Shown here piece by piece: positions 1 to 8,557 of a stretch of 64,000 nucleotides of DNA (its first letter is position 1; the number at the start of each line of letters is the position of its first letter). This DNA is from Lewinellaceae bacterium (GTDB taxonomy: Bacteria > Bacteroidota > Bacteroidia > Chitinophagales > Saprospiraceae), in assembly GCA_020636135.1 (NCBI GenBank), contig JACJYK010000003.1, positions 558,001 to 622,000 of the forward strand, written 5' to 3'. The notes beneath the pieces were generated by a model that was given only the letters and a program-made list of their open reading frames with translations, searched no databases and was not told the DNA's origin. Position numbers and translations under genes: made by a program.

Positions 1-1539
1 CGCGGCTATCAGGTATTGCTTATCGATCGAGGCGATTTTGGCGGAGCTACGTCCTCCAAATCCACTAAGCTTATCCATGGAGGAGTCCGGTATCTGGAAC
101 AGGCTTTTACCAAATTGGACTTTGGTCAGCTAAAACAAGTTTATCATGGACTGCATGAACGCCATACGCTGCTGCATTTGGCGCCGCATCTGACCCGTTC
201 GATCGCATTGATAACACCGGTGAGACGGTGGCTGGCCGGATTGTACTATACCATCGGTCTGCGTATGTATGGCTGGTTCGCTTCGGGGCAGGACAGACTT
301 CCACATTCGCGCTGGTTGTCCCGCAAGCAAGCTCTTAAGCACATTCCCGGATTGGCAAGGTGGGTGCATAGCGCAGTCATGTATTACGACGGTCAGCTGG
401 ATGACGCACGTTATGCCCTTTCCCTCGTGCTGACTTCGGTGAAAGCTGGAGCTACGGTGATCAATCATACCTCACTGGTAGATTTTGACAGGCTGGAAAC
501 CGGCCGGATCCATGGAGCTACCTTACGGGATGAGATCGGTCAGAAGACATTTACTGTCAAGGCGAGACATTTTGTCAATTGCACCGGTCCGTATTCGGAT
601 GCCATCCGCCAGCTGGCGAATCCCCGGATGGAGTCCAGGATCCGGCCAAGCAAAGGAATCCACGTGATGCTCGAAGCCATCCTGCTGAATAGTCTGGATG
701 GGCTGCTGATACCCGAAACAAAAGATGGGCGGGTGGTATTTGCTTTACCTTTCGCCGGCCGGACCTTGTTAGGTACGACCGATACCCCCTATTCGGACCT
801 CGATCTGGAGCCGGCCGTATTGCGTGAAGAGGTTGAGTATCTGGTCCAGACGCTCAATCCTTACCTGGAGGTTCCCATCCATCCGGATCAAGTCAAGGCC
901 GGATTTAGCGGTATCCGTCCGCTCATTACTACTGCCGAAAAAGAAGGCACCAAGTCCTTGCTGCGTGACCATGAAGTGGAATACGACGACCAGTCCGGCC
1001 TAATCAGCTTATTGGGTGGTAAATGGACCACGTACCGCCTGATGGCCAGTGATACGGTAGAGCGCATTCTGGAACTGGATGAACGTGAAGAACCGGACCG
1101 TACGGCAAATCACCCTTTGGTTGGAGCTACCGGATGGCATGCCAATTATGAAGACGACCTGGTCCGGCTCTATGCCATTTCCAGTGACTGGGCCCACCAT
1201 CTTTCGCATCATTACGGCACGGACAGCCCTGAAATCATCCATATCTACCAGGAGCATCCGGATCATCAGGAAAAGTGGCATCCGGATTTTCCGTATCGTG
1301 TTGCGGAGATCATCTATCATGTGCGGTTTGAAATGGCTATAACGATTCGCGATGTCCTGGCACAACGAACCCGGCTGGAAATCCAGGATTGGCAGGCGGC
1401 GTATACGGTGGCCCCAAAGATAGGTCACTGGCTGGGGAAACTGTTTGATTGGCCGGAACACGAGCGGGATGCAGCGATATTATCTTACCGTACGTATCTG
1501 GCTAACGCAGGAGAAAAGGCAGGTATCGTGGTAAAATAG
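1..1539 (+). CDS. glpD: Glycerol-3-phosphate dehydrogenase (FAD), 5'-truncated by window edge
   Basis: Oxidises sn-glycerol 3-phosphate to dihydroxyacetone phosphate at the membrane, passing electrons through FAD to quinone. The reading frame is open to base 1 and lacks an initiator and the N-terminal GxGxxG dinucleotide fold, so the gene begins left of the window. What remains shows the GlpD FAD-dependent oxidase signature (GGATSSKSTKLIHGGVRYLE), a central LGTTDTPY stretch and the C-terminal GlpD cap domain ending near residue 510. glpF follows 60 bp downstream on the same strand, so the pair probably handles glycerol uptake and oxidation. Family assignment is firm. Confidence 0.95.
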   Translation, partial: RGYQVLLIDRGDFGGATSSKSTKLIHGGVRYLEQAFTKLDFGQLKQVYHGLHERHTLLHLAPHLTRSIALITPVRRWLAGLYYTIGLRMYGWFASGQDRLPHSRWLSRKQALKHIPGLARWVHSAVMYYDGQLDDARYALSLVLTSVKAGATVINHTSLVDFDRLETGRIHGATLRDEIGQKTFTVKARHFVNCTGPYSDAIRQLANPRMESRIRPSKGIHVMLEAILLNSLDGLLIPETKDGRVVFALPFAGRTLLGTTDTPYSDLDLEPAVLREEVEYLVQTLNPYLEVPIHPDQVKAGFSGIRPLITTAEKEGTKSLLRDHEVEYDDQSGLISLLGGKWTTYRLMASDTVERILELDEREEPDRTANHPLVGATGWHANYEDDLVRLYAISSDWAHHLSHHYGTDSPEIIHIYQEHPDHQEKWHPDFPYRVAEIIYHVRFEMAITIRDVLAQRTRLEIQDWQAAYTVAPKIGHWLGKLFDWPEHERDAAILSYRTYLANAGEKAGIVVK

Positions 1540-1599
1540 GTAAGTCCGAGCCAGGATTTTGTATATTCAGACAGAAAACAAAAACCAATATATACGGAT

Positions 1600-2310
1600 A
1601 TGGGACAATCTTTTCTGGCCGAAATGATCGGAACGGCCCTTTTAATCTTATTGGGCGACGGCGTTGTGGCAGGGGTACTGCTCAAGCATTCGAAAGCTAA
1701 TGACAGCGGATGGATCGTGATTACCTTTGGATGGGCAGCGGCAGTGACATTCGGTGTTTACCTGGCCGGGCAGATCAGTGGGGCGCACATAAATCCCGCT
1801 GTGACCATTGCTCTGGCTGCCGGTGGCGCCTTCCCCTGGGGTGATGTACCCTATTATCTGGCGGGTCAGTTTCTGGGTGCGATCCTGGGAGCCGTATTGG
1901 TATATATTCACTATCTCCCCCACTGGAGCCAGACAGACGATCAGGATGTCAAGCTGGGCGTCTTCTGCACCGCACCGGCAATCCGCAATTTACCTGCTAA
2001 TTTTCTGAGTGAATTCATTGGAACGTTTGTACTTATGTTCGGTTTGATGGCGATCGGTGCAAATACCTTTGCGGATGGACTTAACCCTTTGATTGTAGGG
2101 GCTCTGGTACTGGCGATCGGTCTTTCACTCGGGGGCACCACTGGTTATGCAATCAATCCAGCACGTGATCTGGGCCCACGCATCGCTCATGCCTTGTTGC
2201 CGATACCCGGTAAGGGAGGATCGGATTGGGGTTATTCCTGGGTTCCGGTAGCGGGGCCTATCACCGGAGGCATATTCGGGGTTCTCGTGTATCAGTGGTT
2301 ATTCGGTTAG
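1600..2310 (+). CDS. glpF: MIP-family glycerol facilitator (aquaglyceroporin)
   Basis: A 236-residue channel of the major intrinsic protein family. It has six hydrophobic segments and both half-helix NPA motifs: INPAVTIAL near residue 67 and INPARDLGP near residue 188. The D after the second NPAR (NPARDLGPR) is the feature that usually marks glycerol facilitators rather than strict water channels. It lies 60 bp after glpD in the same direction, which supports passive glycerol uptake feeding that pathway. Length is normal (GlpF is about 280, water channels about 230), so polyol versus water selectivity is likely but not proven. Confidence 0.93.
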   Translation: MGQSFLAEMIGTALLILLGDGVVAGVLLKHSKANDSGWIVITFGWAAAVTFGVYLAGQISGAHINPAVTIALAAGGAFPWGDVPYYLAGQFLGAILGAVLVYIHYLPHWSQTDDQDVKLGVFCTAPAIRNLPANFLSEFIGTFVLMFGLMAIGANTFADGLNPLIVGALVLAIGLSLGGTTGYAINPARDLGPRIAHALLPIPGKGGSDWGYSWVPVAGPITGGIFGVLVYQWLFG

Positions 2311-2441
2311 ACAATAAGTCGCTTTGAGCTGCTCAGAGTGATTAGATTCTTTGGAGCCGGGATAGAAATCTCCGGACCCACTGATCCATCTCATCGGTGT
2401 ACATTTTACACTTTTTGTATCTTTTGAACTCAACTTTTAAC

Positions 2442-5400
2442 ATGATCATGAAAATACAAGCATTTGCCCGGTATGGTTGGAGTCTGCTGGTATTGATGCC
2501 ACTATTTGCTACTTACAATGGATACAGTCAATCGGTGCCGGACTGGGAGAATCCCAATGTGGTTGAACGCAACAGGGAGCCCATGCATGCACAGTTCTTC
2601 CCGTTCCCATCCGAGCAGGAAGCAACAGGAGATGCCCGGACTTCCACAAACTTCATCAACCTGAATGGTAACTGGAAATTCCATTTTGTGGATAATCCCC
2701 AAAAAGTGCCAATGGGATTTTACCAGGAGACCTATCGCGATGCAGGATGGGATAACATTCAGGTTCCGGCAAACTGGGAGTTGCTTGGGTACGGAATTCC
2801 GATCTACACCAATATACCCTATGAATTTCCCAATCCAGATCCTCCCAAAGTGCCAGAAGATTATAATCCTACCGGGTGTTACCGCAAGGTGGTCAACTTG
2901 CCAGCCAACTGGAATGGACAGAAAGTCTTCATCCATCTGGGTGCAGTCAAATCCGCTTTCTACATCTGGGTCAATGGGCAACAGGTTGGGTATAGCCAGG
3001 ATAGCAAACTGGAAGCGGAATTTGACCTTACCCCATATGTTCATATGGGCGCCAATACGATTGCCCTGCAGGTCATGCGCTGGAGTGATGGCTCCTACCT
3101 GGAATGCCAGGATTTCTGGCGCATCAGCGGAATCGAGCGGGATGTTTATTTGTACACGACACCGATGATGCGCGTTAAAGATTTTCATTCCACCGCGGCA
3201 TTTCATGAACAAAACGGCAGTGGCACTTTCTCGTGTTTAGTCAAACTGGTCGATGAATCCGGAGCAAAAAAATCACCCTACTCTGTTGACGTAGTCCTCA
3301 CGGATGCGGACGGAAAATCAATAGCACAGGGATCCGCTTCCGGACAAATGACGAGAGATCAGACTATGGGCGAGGTACAGCTCAATATAGATCTCAACAA
3401 AGTCAATCCATGGTCTGCTGAGGTGCCCACCCTCTATCACTACCGCATCATCCTCAGGGACAAAAAGGGAAACATTTTACAGGTGATTCCCAAGCGTATC
3501 GGCTTCAGGAGCGTACGCATAGAACATGGGCAGCTGCTGGTCAATGGAAAAGCGATCCTTGTCAAAGGGGTGAACCGTCACGAGCATGACCCCATCTATG
3601 GCCATGTGATCTCTGAAGAATTGATGATCCGTGATATCCAGTTGATGAAGTCCATGAATATCAATGCGGTGAGAACCTGTCATTATCCCAATGATCCACG
3701 CTGGTACGAACTATGCGATCAATATGGACTTTATATTGTCGATGAAGCCAATATTGAAAGCCATGGTATGGGTTACGACCTGGATCGCACGCTGGGCAAC
3801 GATCCGCGATTCAAGTTGGCCCATCTTGCCCGGGTATCGCGCATGTATGAGAGGGACAAAAACAATACCTGTGTCATCGTTTGGTCATTAGGCAATGAAG
3901 CGGGCAATGGGGTTAACTTTTATGCCTGTTACGAGTGGCTTAAGGCGAATGAAATGGAACGCCCGGTCCAGTACGAACGGACACAATATGGCTGGGGCAA
4001 TAATGAGGGGGTGGAATGGAATACCGACATCATAGCAAACATGTATGCCTGGACGGAAGAGATGGACCGTATGATGAATAAATACCCTGACCGGCCTCTT
4101 ATCCTCTGTGAATATGCGCACGCCATGGGTAACAGTCTGGGTGGATTCAAAGAATACTGGGACTACTTCCGAAGCCACCCACGTGCTCAGGGTGGGTTCA
4201 TCTGGGACTGGGTGGATCAGGCATTTTTGAAAACCATGCCGGATGGATCGACCATGTGGGCGTACGGTGGAGACTATGGCCCGGAGGGTACACCCAGTGA
4301 CGGCAACTTTTTATGCAATGGGTTGATTCAGCCGGACCGGACACCCAATCCACATGCCTGGGAAGCTAAAAAAGGTTATCAACCGGTATGGTTCTCCTGG
4401 GCCAACAGCCAATCAACCGCCATTGAGATTTACAATGAATATTCATTCCGTAACCTGGACCACCTGAAACTCGTCTGGTCGTTGCTGGAGAATGGCAACA
4501 AGATCCAGTCCGGTACCTGGGAGATGCCTTCTGTAGAACCGGGTCAGCGTAAAGTGCTTCCTGTTACCCTGCCTTCGCACAAGGATCCAACCGCCGAATA
4601 CGTGGTCACCATTGAGGCAGCGCTGAAAGAAGCCACAGATCTTTTACCGGAAGGCCATACGGTGGCCTGGGAGCAATTGCCTCTCAGTCCACTCACCAGT
4701 ACCGTATCCGTGAAGAAGGAATCGTTGGCCATGGTCAAAGACCAGTCCAATGCGCAGCGCATCATCCTGCAGTCTCCAGAGGTAACCATTGCCTGGGATC
4801 GTATTACCGGCCAGATGGTTCGCTACGAAGTCCGTGGCAGGGATTACCTCCAGACCGGTCCTGGGTTGGAATTTTGGCGGGCACCAACCGATAACGATTA
4901 CGGAGCAAATCTGAGTGAAAAATTAATGGTTTGGAAAAATGCCGGCAAGGAAGCCAGGCTGGACTCCATTTCTTACTCCATCGGCACAGGAGAGGCCATG
5001 GTATATGTGCACTACCAGTTGCTGGGAGGTAATGCCACCTGGGTATCCACCTTCCATCTGTATGGTAACGGAAGTTTGCAGGTTGACAATGACTTCGCGG
5101 CGCTGGCCGGAGCTTATCCGATGATGCCCAGGGTGGGGGTTAGCTTTACCGCACCTCAAAACCTGGATCAGTTCACCTGGTATGGTCCGGGGCCTTTGGA
5201 GACCTATTCAGACCGTAAATGGGCGGCAATACTCGGGCGGTATTCGTTACCAGTGAAGGATGTGCCTCATGCCTACATCCGGCCTCAGGAAACCGGTAAC
5301 CACGTGGATATGCGCTGGTTTACCGTCACGGACCGGGCAGGAAATGGTATCCTGATCCATGGTGATGAGCTGATCGATGGGACCGCATTGCCCTATACCG

Positions 5401-5642
5401 TGGGAGATCTGGATGGCGGAGTCCATAAGACTCAGACACACAGTTCAGAACTGAAGCCGGAAGCTTTCACGACGATTCACATCGATTTGCGTCAGATGGG
5501 TCTGGGTTGTATCAACAGCTGGGGTGCGTTGCCATTGCAGAAATACTGGATCCCGTACCAGAATTATTCGTATTCTTACTGGATCCAGCCCATTGCTTCC
5601 GGTGAGGATGCCGAAGGATTGTCCAGACAGCGGGTGAACTAG
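2442..5642 (+). CDS. lacZ: Secreted glycoside hydrolase family 2 beta-galactosidase
   Basis: About 1066 residues with the five-domain LacZ layout: N-terminal sugar-binding jelly roll, immunoglobulin-like domain, TIM barrel, second Ig-like domain and C-terminal beta-galactosidase small-chain domain. The acid/base glutamate lies in WSLGNEAGNG and the nucleophile in ILCEYAHAMGNS; GVNRHEHDP is also present. An ATG at 2442 (or 2448) gives a signal peptide ending near GYSQS, so the enzyme is probably periplasmic or surface exposed, unlike E. coli LacZ. A longer frame reaches 2397 but would put non-signal residues in front. It stands alone; galK at 31 kb could use the released galactose. Confidence 0.93.
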   Translation: MIMKIQAFARYGWSLLVLMPLFATYNGYSQSVPDWENPNVVERNREPMHAQFFPFPSEQEATGDARTSTNFINLNGNWKFHFVDNPQKVPMGFYQETYRDAGWDNIQVPANWELLGYGIPIYTNIPYEFPNPDPPKVPEDYNPTGCYRKVVNLPANWNGQKVFIHLGAVKSAFYIWVNGQQVGYSQDSKLEAEFDLTPYVHMGANTIALQVMRWSDGSYLECQDFWRISGIERDVYLYTTPMMRVKDFHSTAAFHEQNGSGTFSCLVKLVDESGAKKSPYSVDVVLTDADGKSIAQGSASGQMTRDQTMGEVQLNIDLNKVNPWSAEVPTLYHYRIILRDKKGNILQVIPKRIGFRSVRIEHGQLLVNGKAILVKGVNRHEHDPIYGHVISEELMIRDIQLMKSMNINAVRTCHYPNDPRWYELCDQYGLYIVDEANIESHGMGYDLDRTLGNDPRFKLAHLARVSRMYERDKNNTCVIVWSLGNEAGNGVNFYACYEWLKANEMERPVQYERTQYGWGNNEGVEWNTDIIANMYAWTEEMDRMMNKYPDRPLILCEYAHAMGNSLGGFKEYWDYFRSHPRAQGGFIWDWVDQAFLKTMPDGSTMWAYGGDYGPEGTPSDGNFLCNGLIQPDRTPNPHAWEAKKGYQPVWFSWANSQSTAIEIYNEYSFRNLDHLKLVWSLLENGNKIQSGTWEMPSVEPGQRKVLPVTLPSHKDPTAEYVVTIEAALKEATDLLPEGHTVAWEQLPLSPLTSTVSVKKESLAMVKDQSNAQRIILQSPEVTIAWDRITGQMVRYEVRGRDYLQTGPGLEFWRAPTDNDYGANLSEKLMVWKNAGKEARLDSISYSIGTGEAMVYVHYQLLGGNATWVSTFHLYGNGSLQVDNDFAALAGAYPMMPRVGVSFTAPQNLDQFTWYGPGPLETYSDRKWAAILGRYSLPVKDVPHAYIRPQETGNHVDMRWFTVTDRAGNGILIHGDELIDGTALPYTVGDLDGGVHKTQTHSSELKPEAFTTIHIDLRQMGLGCINSWGALPLQKYWIPYQNYSYSYWIQPIASGEDAEGLSRQRVN

Positions 5643-5750
5643 GTACGGTCAACGTAATAAAGCCGGGGAGCTTGGGGATCCCTATCTCCACGCCCTATGC
5701 CTATCCGATGGCAAAAACCATGGGTTATGGAGCGATATACTTTTGTCACT

Positions 5751-5860
5751 TCTTTAACCTCTGCTACTTCTTTAACCTCTTTAACCTCTTTAACCTCTGT
5801 TACCTCTTTTACTTCTGCTACTTCTGCTACCTCTGCTACTTCTTTTACTTTTTTACTTCT
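5751..5860. repeat. Nonamer tandem repeat, consensus TCTNNTACY
   Basis: About twelve consecutive 9-bp units of the form TCT-NNN-ACC or TCT-NNN-ACT (for example TCTTTAACC, TCTGCTACT, TCTGTTACC) fill this intergenic stretch between lacZ and the RRM gene terminator. All units stay in one phase, so minus-strand translation would give a Lys-Glu-Val / Ala-Glu-Val repeat. I regard that as a consequence of the repeat, not a gene: there is no start context and the frame runs into the neighbouring terminator. Copy number is likely to vary by slippage. Confidence 0.8.
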
Positions 5861-5883
5861 GTTCCCCCTTCCCCAAAACAAAA

Positions 5884-5908
5884 AAGGCCCCTGAAAATCA
5901 GGAGCCTT
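5884..5908 (-). terminator. Rho-independent terminator of the RRM protein gene
   Basis: Read on the minus strand, AAGGCTCCTGA pairs with TCAGGGGCCTT (one internal asymmetry) around a short TTT loop. It is followed directly by a run of T interrupted by G. It lies 29 bp past the stop codon of the RNA-binding protein gene. Confidence 0.8.
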
Positions 5909-5936
5909 CACTCTATTAATTTACGTAAACGTCGTT

Positions 5937-6362
5937 TCAGAATTTTCTGCGATCGTTGCGATCTCCGCGATCGAAGGAACGGCGTTCTCCGCGATCGAAA
6001 CGGTCACCGCCACGATCACCACCACGGTCAAAGCGGTTGCCACCGCCATAACCACTGCCACCGGAACGGAACGGACGCTGTCCGCCACCGCCGCCAAATG
6101 GACGACGTTGCTGGTTGTCGGGACGTGGTTCTGCTTTTTTAACTACAATGACACTGCCTTGAAAATCATTGTCATTGAGGCTTTCGATAGCACGCAAGCC
6201 ATCAGCCTGAGTAGCCATTTCAACAAAGCCATAGCATTTGGAACGACCGGTTTCCCGATCCATGATTACCTTGGCGGTGTTAACTACACCGAAGGTTTCA
6301 AATAACTGTTGCAAGTCTTCCTGAGTCGTCTCGGGACTTAACTTAGCTACAAAAAGATTCAT
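5937..6362 (-). CDS. RNA recognition motif protein with Gly/Arg-rich tail
   Basis: A 141-residue single-RRM protein. Residues 1-78 form the RRM: RNP2-like NLFVAKLS at the N-terminus and RNP1-like KCYGFVEM near residue 42. The tail (about 85-141) is rich in G, R, F and D (GGGGQRPFR and repeated DRGDR-type motifs), typical of bacterial and cyanobacterial Rbp proteins that bind single-stranded RNA. Such proteins are often induced by cold. The gene is monocistronic, with a near-consensus promoter about 140 bp upstream and a hairpin terminator downstream. The long A-rich leader may regulate its translation. Confidence 0.93.
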   Translation of the reverse strand: MNLFVAKLSPETTQEDLQQLFETFGVVNTAKVIMDRETGRSKCYGFVEMATQADGLRAIESLNDNDFQGSVIVVKKAEPRPDNQQRRPFGGGGGQRPFRSGGSGYGGGNRFDRGGDRGGDRFDRGERRSFDRGDRNDRRKF

Positions 6363-6502
6363 ATTGAAAAGTATTTAGAAAAATAAAAAATCAACAAAAA
6401 AAACTACAAATGGTAAATGCAATGAGCTAAGTAACTTCCCGATTTGGTTCTCCCTTGTTTCGTTCTGTTAGACCTAATAGCTTTAGCCAACCAATCTTCA
6501 TT

Positions 6503-6540
6503 CAAAGATACGTTAATAACTCATCGCGGTGCCAAAAAAT
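6503..6540 (-). promoter_or_regulatory. Bacteroidota sigma-ABfr-type promoter for the RRM gene
   Basis: On the minus strand TATCTTTG (6503-6510) exactly matches the -7 consensus TAnnTTTG. A TTTG within a T-run sits about 22 bp further upstream, as expected for the -33 box. Transcription would start near 6497 and give an untranslated leader of roughly 135 nt before the ATG at 6362. Confidence 0.65.
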
Positions 6541-6544
6541 TTCA

Positions 6545-7711
6545 TCAACGCCTGAATTCTGAATAGAAATTTGAATTTCGTTCGTAAACATAACGCAAAC
6601 CGGGACTTACACGATATCTCGGGTCCCCATAATACCGGTACCAGGTTTCCAGGCGGTGGATGATCTGAGCGAGGTCCAGGTGCTCGGACCATTTCAATAA
6701 TCCTTGCGGATAACCAGCTCCCAATTGCATAGCCAGATCGATGTCCCCAGGGGTGGCAATACCAAAATACCAGGCATCAGCAGCTTCATTGATCAGCATG
6801 GTCAGGATGCGGTCTGCAATTTGTCTCGTCACAGAAGCATTGGTAGGCAAGGCGGATGTATCCCTGGGATACCGGTAAAATCCGCGACCGCTTTTTCTCC
6901 CCAGATAGCCAGCTTCCACCAGCCGCAGCTGGTAAATACTGGGCCGGTAGCGGGGTTCTCCGGAGTAGGCCGCGAACATGGATGAAGTCACGGCAAGATT
7001 GATGTCGTTGCCGATGTAATCCATCAGGGTGAATGGCCCCATCGGAAAACCGGCTTCCTCCATGGCGGAATCAATCTCTTCTATCCGGGCAATGCCCTCT
7101 TCCAGGATACGCAAAGCTTCACTGTAATAAGGCCGGGCAATGCGATTGACGATAAATCCGGGCGTGTCCCTGGCAAGCACCGGAGTCTTACCCCAGGAAA
7201 GCAATCTTTCATGGATTTCTTCCACCAGCTGTCCGGCAGTTTGCAGGGCAGGAATGACTTCCACCAGGCGCATCAGTGGCGCCGGATTAAAAAAGTGAGT
7301 GCCGATCACACGTTGCGGATGCTCACAAATCGCAGCAATTCCGGTTATGGATAAAGAAGACGTATTGGATGCCAGGATGGTATCCCCGGAAACTATATCT
7401 TCCAGTTCTTTAAAAAGCGTCCGTTTTACTTCCAGGTTTTCGACAATGGCTTCAATGATCAGGCCGGCAGGATGCAGATCTGCTAATCCGGTGGCCGGTA
7501 GAATCCGTGCTTTTGCTGCGTCGGCTTCAGTCGCCTGGATTTGCTTCTTGGCCGCCATCTTATCCAGGTAGCCATAGATTTTATCGCGGGCAGCCAGGCT
7601 TTGATTTGGCTGTACATCAAAAAGTATTACCTGCTCCCCCGCGAGAGCTGCCACCTGGGCGATTCCCTGACCCATCGTGCCGGCACCAATGATCCCGACG
7701 ACGGAAGTCAT
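6545..7711 (-). CDS. 3-hydroxyacyl-CoA dehydrogenase (3-hydroxybutyryl-CoA type)
   Basis: Oxidises (S)-3-hydroxyacyl-CoA to 3-oxoacyl-CoA with NAD, in fatty-acid or aromatic degradation. The N-terminal Rossmann fold starts GIIGAGTMGQGIAQ (residues 6-19). ASNTSSLSIT and GTHFFNPAPLMRLVEV carry the family's catalytic region, and a first C-terminal 3HCDH domain holds PGFIVNRIARPYY. The extra 100 residues (about 290-388) look like a second, degenerate 3HCDH repeat, as in PaaH-like proteins, so it is longer than the 280-residue short forms. Its ATG overlaps the stop of the upstream phosphatase gene by 4 bp, so the two are translationally coupled. Confidence 0.92.
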   Translation of the reverse strand: MTSVVGIIGAGTMGQGIAQVAALAGEQVILFDVQPNQSLAARDKIYGYLDKMAAKKQIQATEADAAKARILPATGLADLHPAGLIIEAIVENLEVKRTLFKELEDIVSGDTILASNTSSLSITGIAAICEHPQRVIGTHFFNPAPLMRLVEVIPALQTAGQLVEEIHERLLSWGKTPVLARDTPGFIVNRIARPYYSEALRILEEGIARIEEIDSAMEEAGFPMGPFTLMDYIGNDINLAVTSSMFAAYSGEPRYRPSIYQLRLVEAGYLGRKSGRGFYRYPRDTSALPTNASVTRQIADRILTMLINEAADAWYFGIATPGDIDLAMQLGAGYPQGLLKWSEHLDLAQIIHRLETWYRYYGDPRYRVSPGLRYVYERNSNFYSEFRR

Positions 7712-8157
7712 AAATAGGATTTGATCAGCACCTCACAGGAAGCATCCAGCAGGTTATAAACTTCCTGAAAACGATCGTTGAAGTATGGATCAGGCACTCC
7801 GCGGTGTTGCCCCGGAAAAGCGTAATCCAGGATGGGTTTAACTTTATTTTTCTGAACGGGAAGATTGGCCATATGAATCACATCCCGGTAATTTTCATTG
7901 TCCATGGTCAGGATCAGGTCAAAACGATCAAAGTCAATTTTGGAAAACTGACGGGCCCGTAGTCCTGAGATATCCAGGCCGTGGACTCTCATGGCTGCTT
8001 GTGCCCGGTGATCAGGCGGCTGTCCGATGTGCCATCCTCCGGTCCCGGCGGAATCTACCTCCCAGTCCAGATTATGAGCGCTTATTTTATGCCTCAGGAT
8101 GCCTTCTGCCATCGGGGAACGGCAGATATTGCCCAGGCATACCATTAATACATTCAT
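7708..8157 (-). CDS. Low-molecular-weight protein tyrosine phosphatase
   Basis: A 149-residue cytosolic phosphatase. The P-loop CLGNICRSPMAEG (residues 7-19) has the C(x)5R(S/T) signature with nucleophilic Cys and phosphate-binding Arg. The general acid Asp lies in the VPDPYF motif near residue 121. Substrates could be phosphotyrosine proteins or phosphoarginine; the sequence does not tell. It is the first gene of a two-gene unit with the hydroxyacyl-CoA dehydrogenase (4-bp overlap) and faces feoA divergently. Confidence 0.93.
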   Translation of the reverse strand: MNVLMVCLGNICRSPMAEGILRHKISAHNLDWEVDSAGTGGWHIGQPPDHRAQAAMRVHGLDISGLRARQFSKIDFDRFDLILTMDNENYRDVIHMANLPVQKNKVKPILDYAFPGQHRGVPDPYFNDRFQEVYNLLDASCEVLIKSYL

Positions 8158-8286
8158 GGTTCACGTGTATTCGAAGATACAAAGATACGGATTCTTGGCA
8201 TGGGGCGCAGGCAAGTCATTGCTTGTATATACCCAGGCTATGACAGGAATCATGCCGAAAAAATACCTACATTAAGGATTTAGTTT

Positions 8287-8294
8287 TACTTTTG
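8287..8294 (+). promoter_or_regulatory. Candidate -7 box (TACTTTTG) upstream of feoA
   Basis: TACTTTTG matches TAnnTTTG and lies about 34 bp before the favoured feoA start. No TTTG is found at the ideal -33 distance, so the call is tentative. No ferric-uptake-type palindrome was recognised. Confidence 0.35.
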
Positions 8295-8327
8295 TTTGGA
8301 TTTTGTCTAAATAAGAATTGCCGAGCA

Positions 8328-8549
8328 TTGAACAAACAGAATTGGGATCGATTGCCGAAACTTGGATTGCGCGTCCAGCGTTTATTGGAGGATGCGAAAA
8401 GCACCAAGTTGATGGCGATGGGCGTGTTGCCCGGCAGTGTAGTCGATGTATTGCGTAAGGCTCCATTCGGACAAGTCTATTACATTAAAGTCGATGGACA
8501 GCGTATGGCCCTGCGGCAAGATGAATTAAGCTACATCGTTTTTGAGTAA
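8328..8549 (+). CDS. feoA: FeoA-domain ferrous iron transport protein
   Basis: A small cytosolic SH3-like FeoA protein of about 73 residues from a TTG at 8328; an in-frame TTG at 8292 would add 12 residues, and no ATG is available upstream of the domain. The core reads KLMAMGVLPGSVVDVLRKAP followed by a GQRMALRQDE stretch, the usual FeoA beta-barrel. It lies 8 bp before feoB, the standard FeoA-FeoB pairing in which FeoA supports FeoB GTP-driven iron uptake. Start choice is uncertain; identity is not. Confidence 0.88.
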   Translation: MNKQNWDRLPKLGLRVQRLLEDAKSTKLMAMGVLPGSVVDVLRKAPFGQVYYIKVDGQRMALRQDELSYIVFE

Positions 8550-8557
8550 GTGAGGGT

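Noticed and set aside
130..468. Minus-strand frame inside glpD
   Set aside because: Shadow of the glpD reading frame; no independent signal or start context.
2397..2441. Upstream 15-codon extension of lacZ
   Set aside because: The ATG at 2442 gives a clean signal peptide; the extension would place unlikely residues before it.
5639..5911. Minus-strand 90-codon frame with KEVAEV repeats
   Set aside because: It is produced by the in-phase nonamer repeat, overlaps the RRM gene terminator and has no start context or family.
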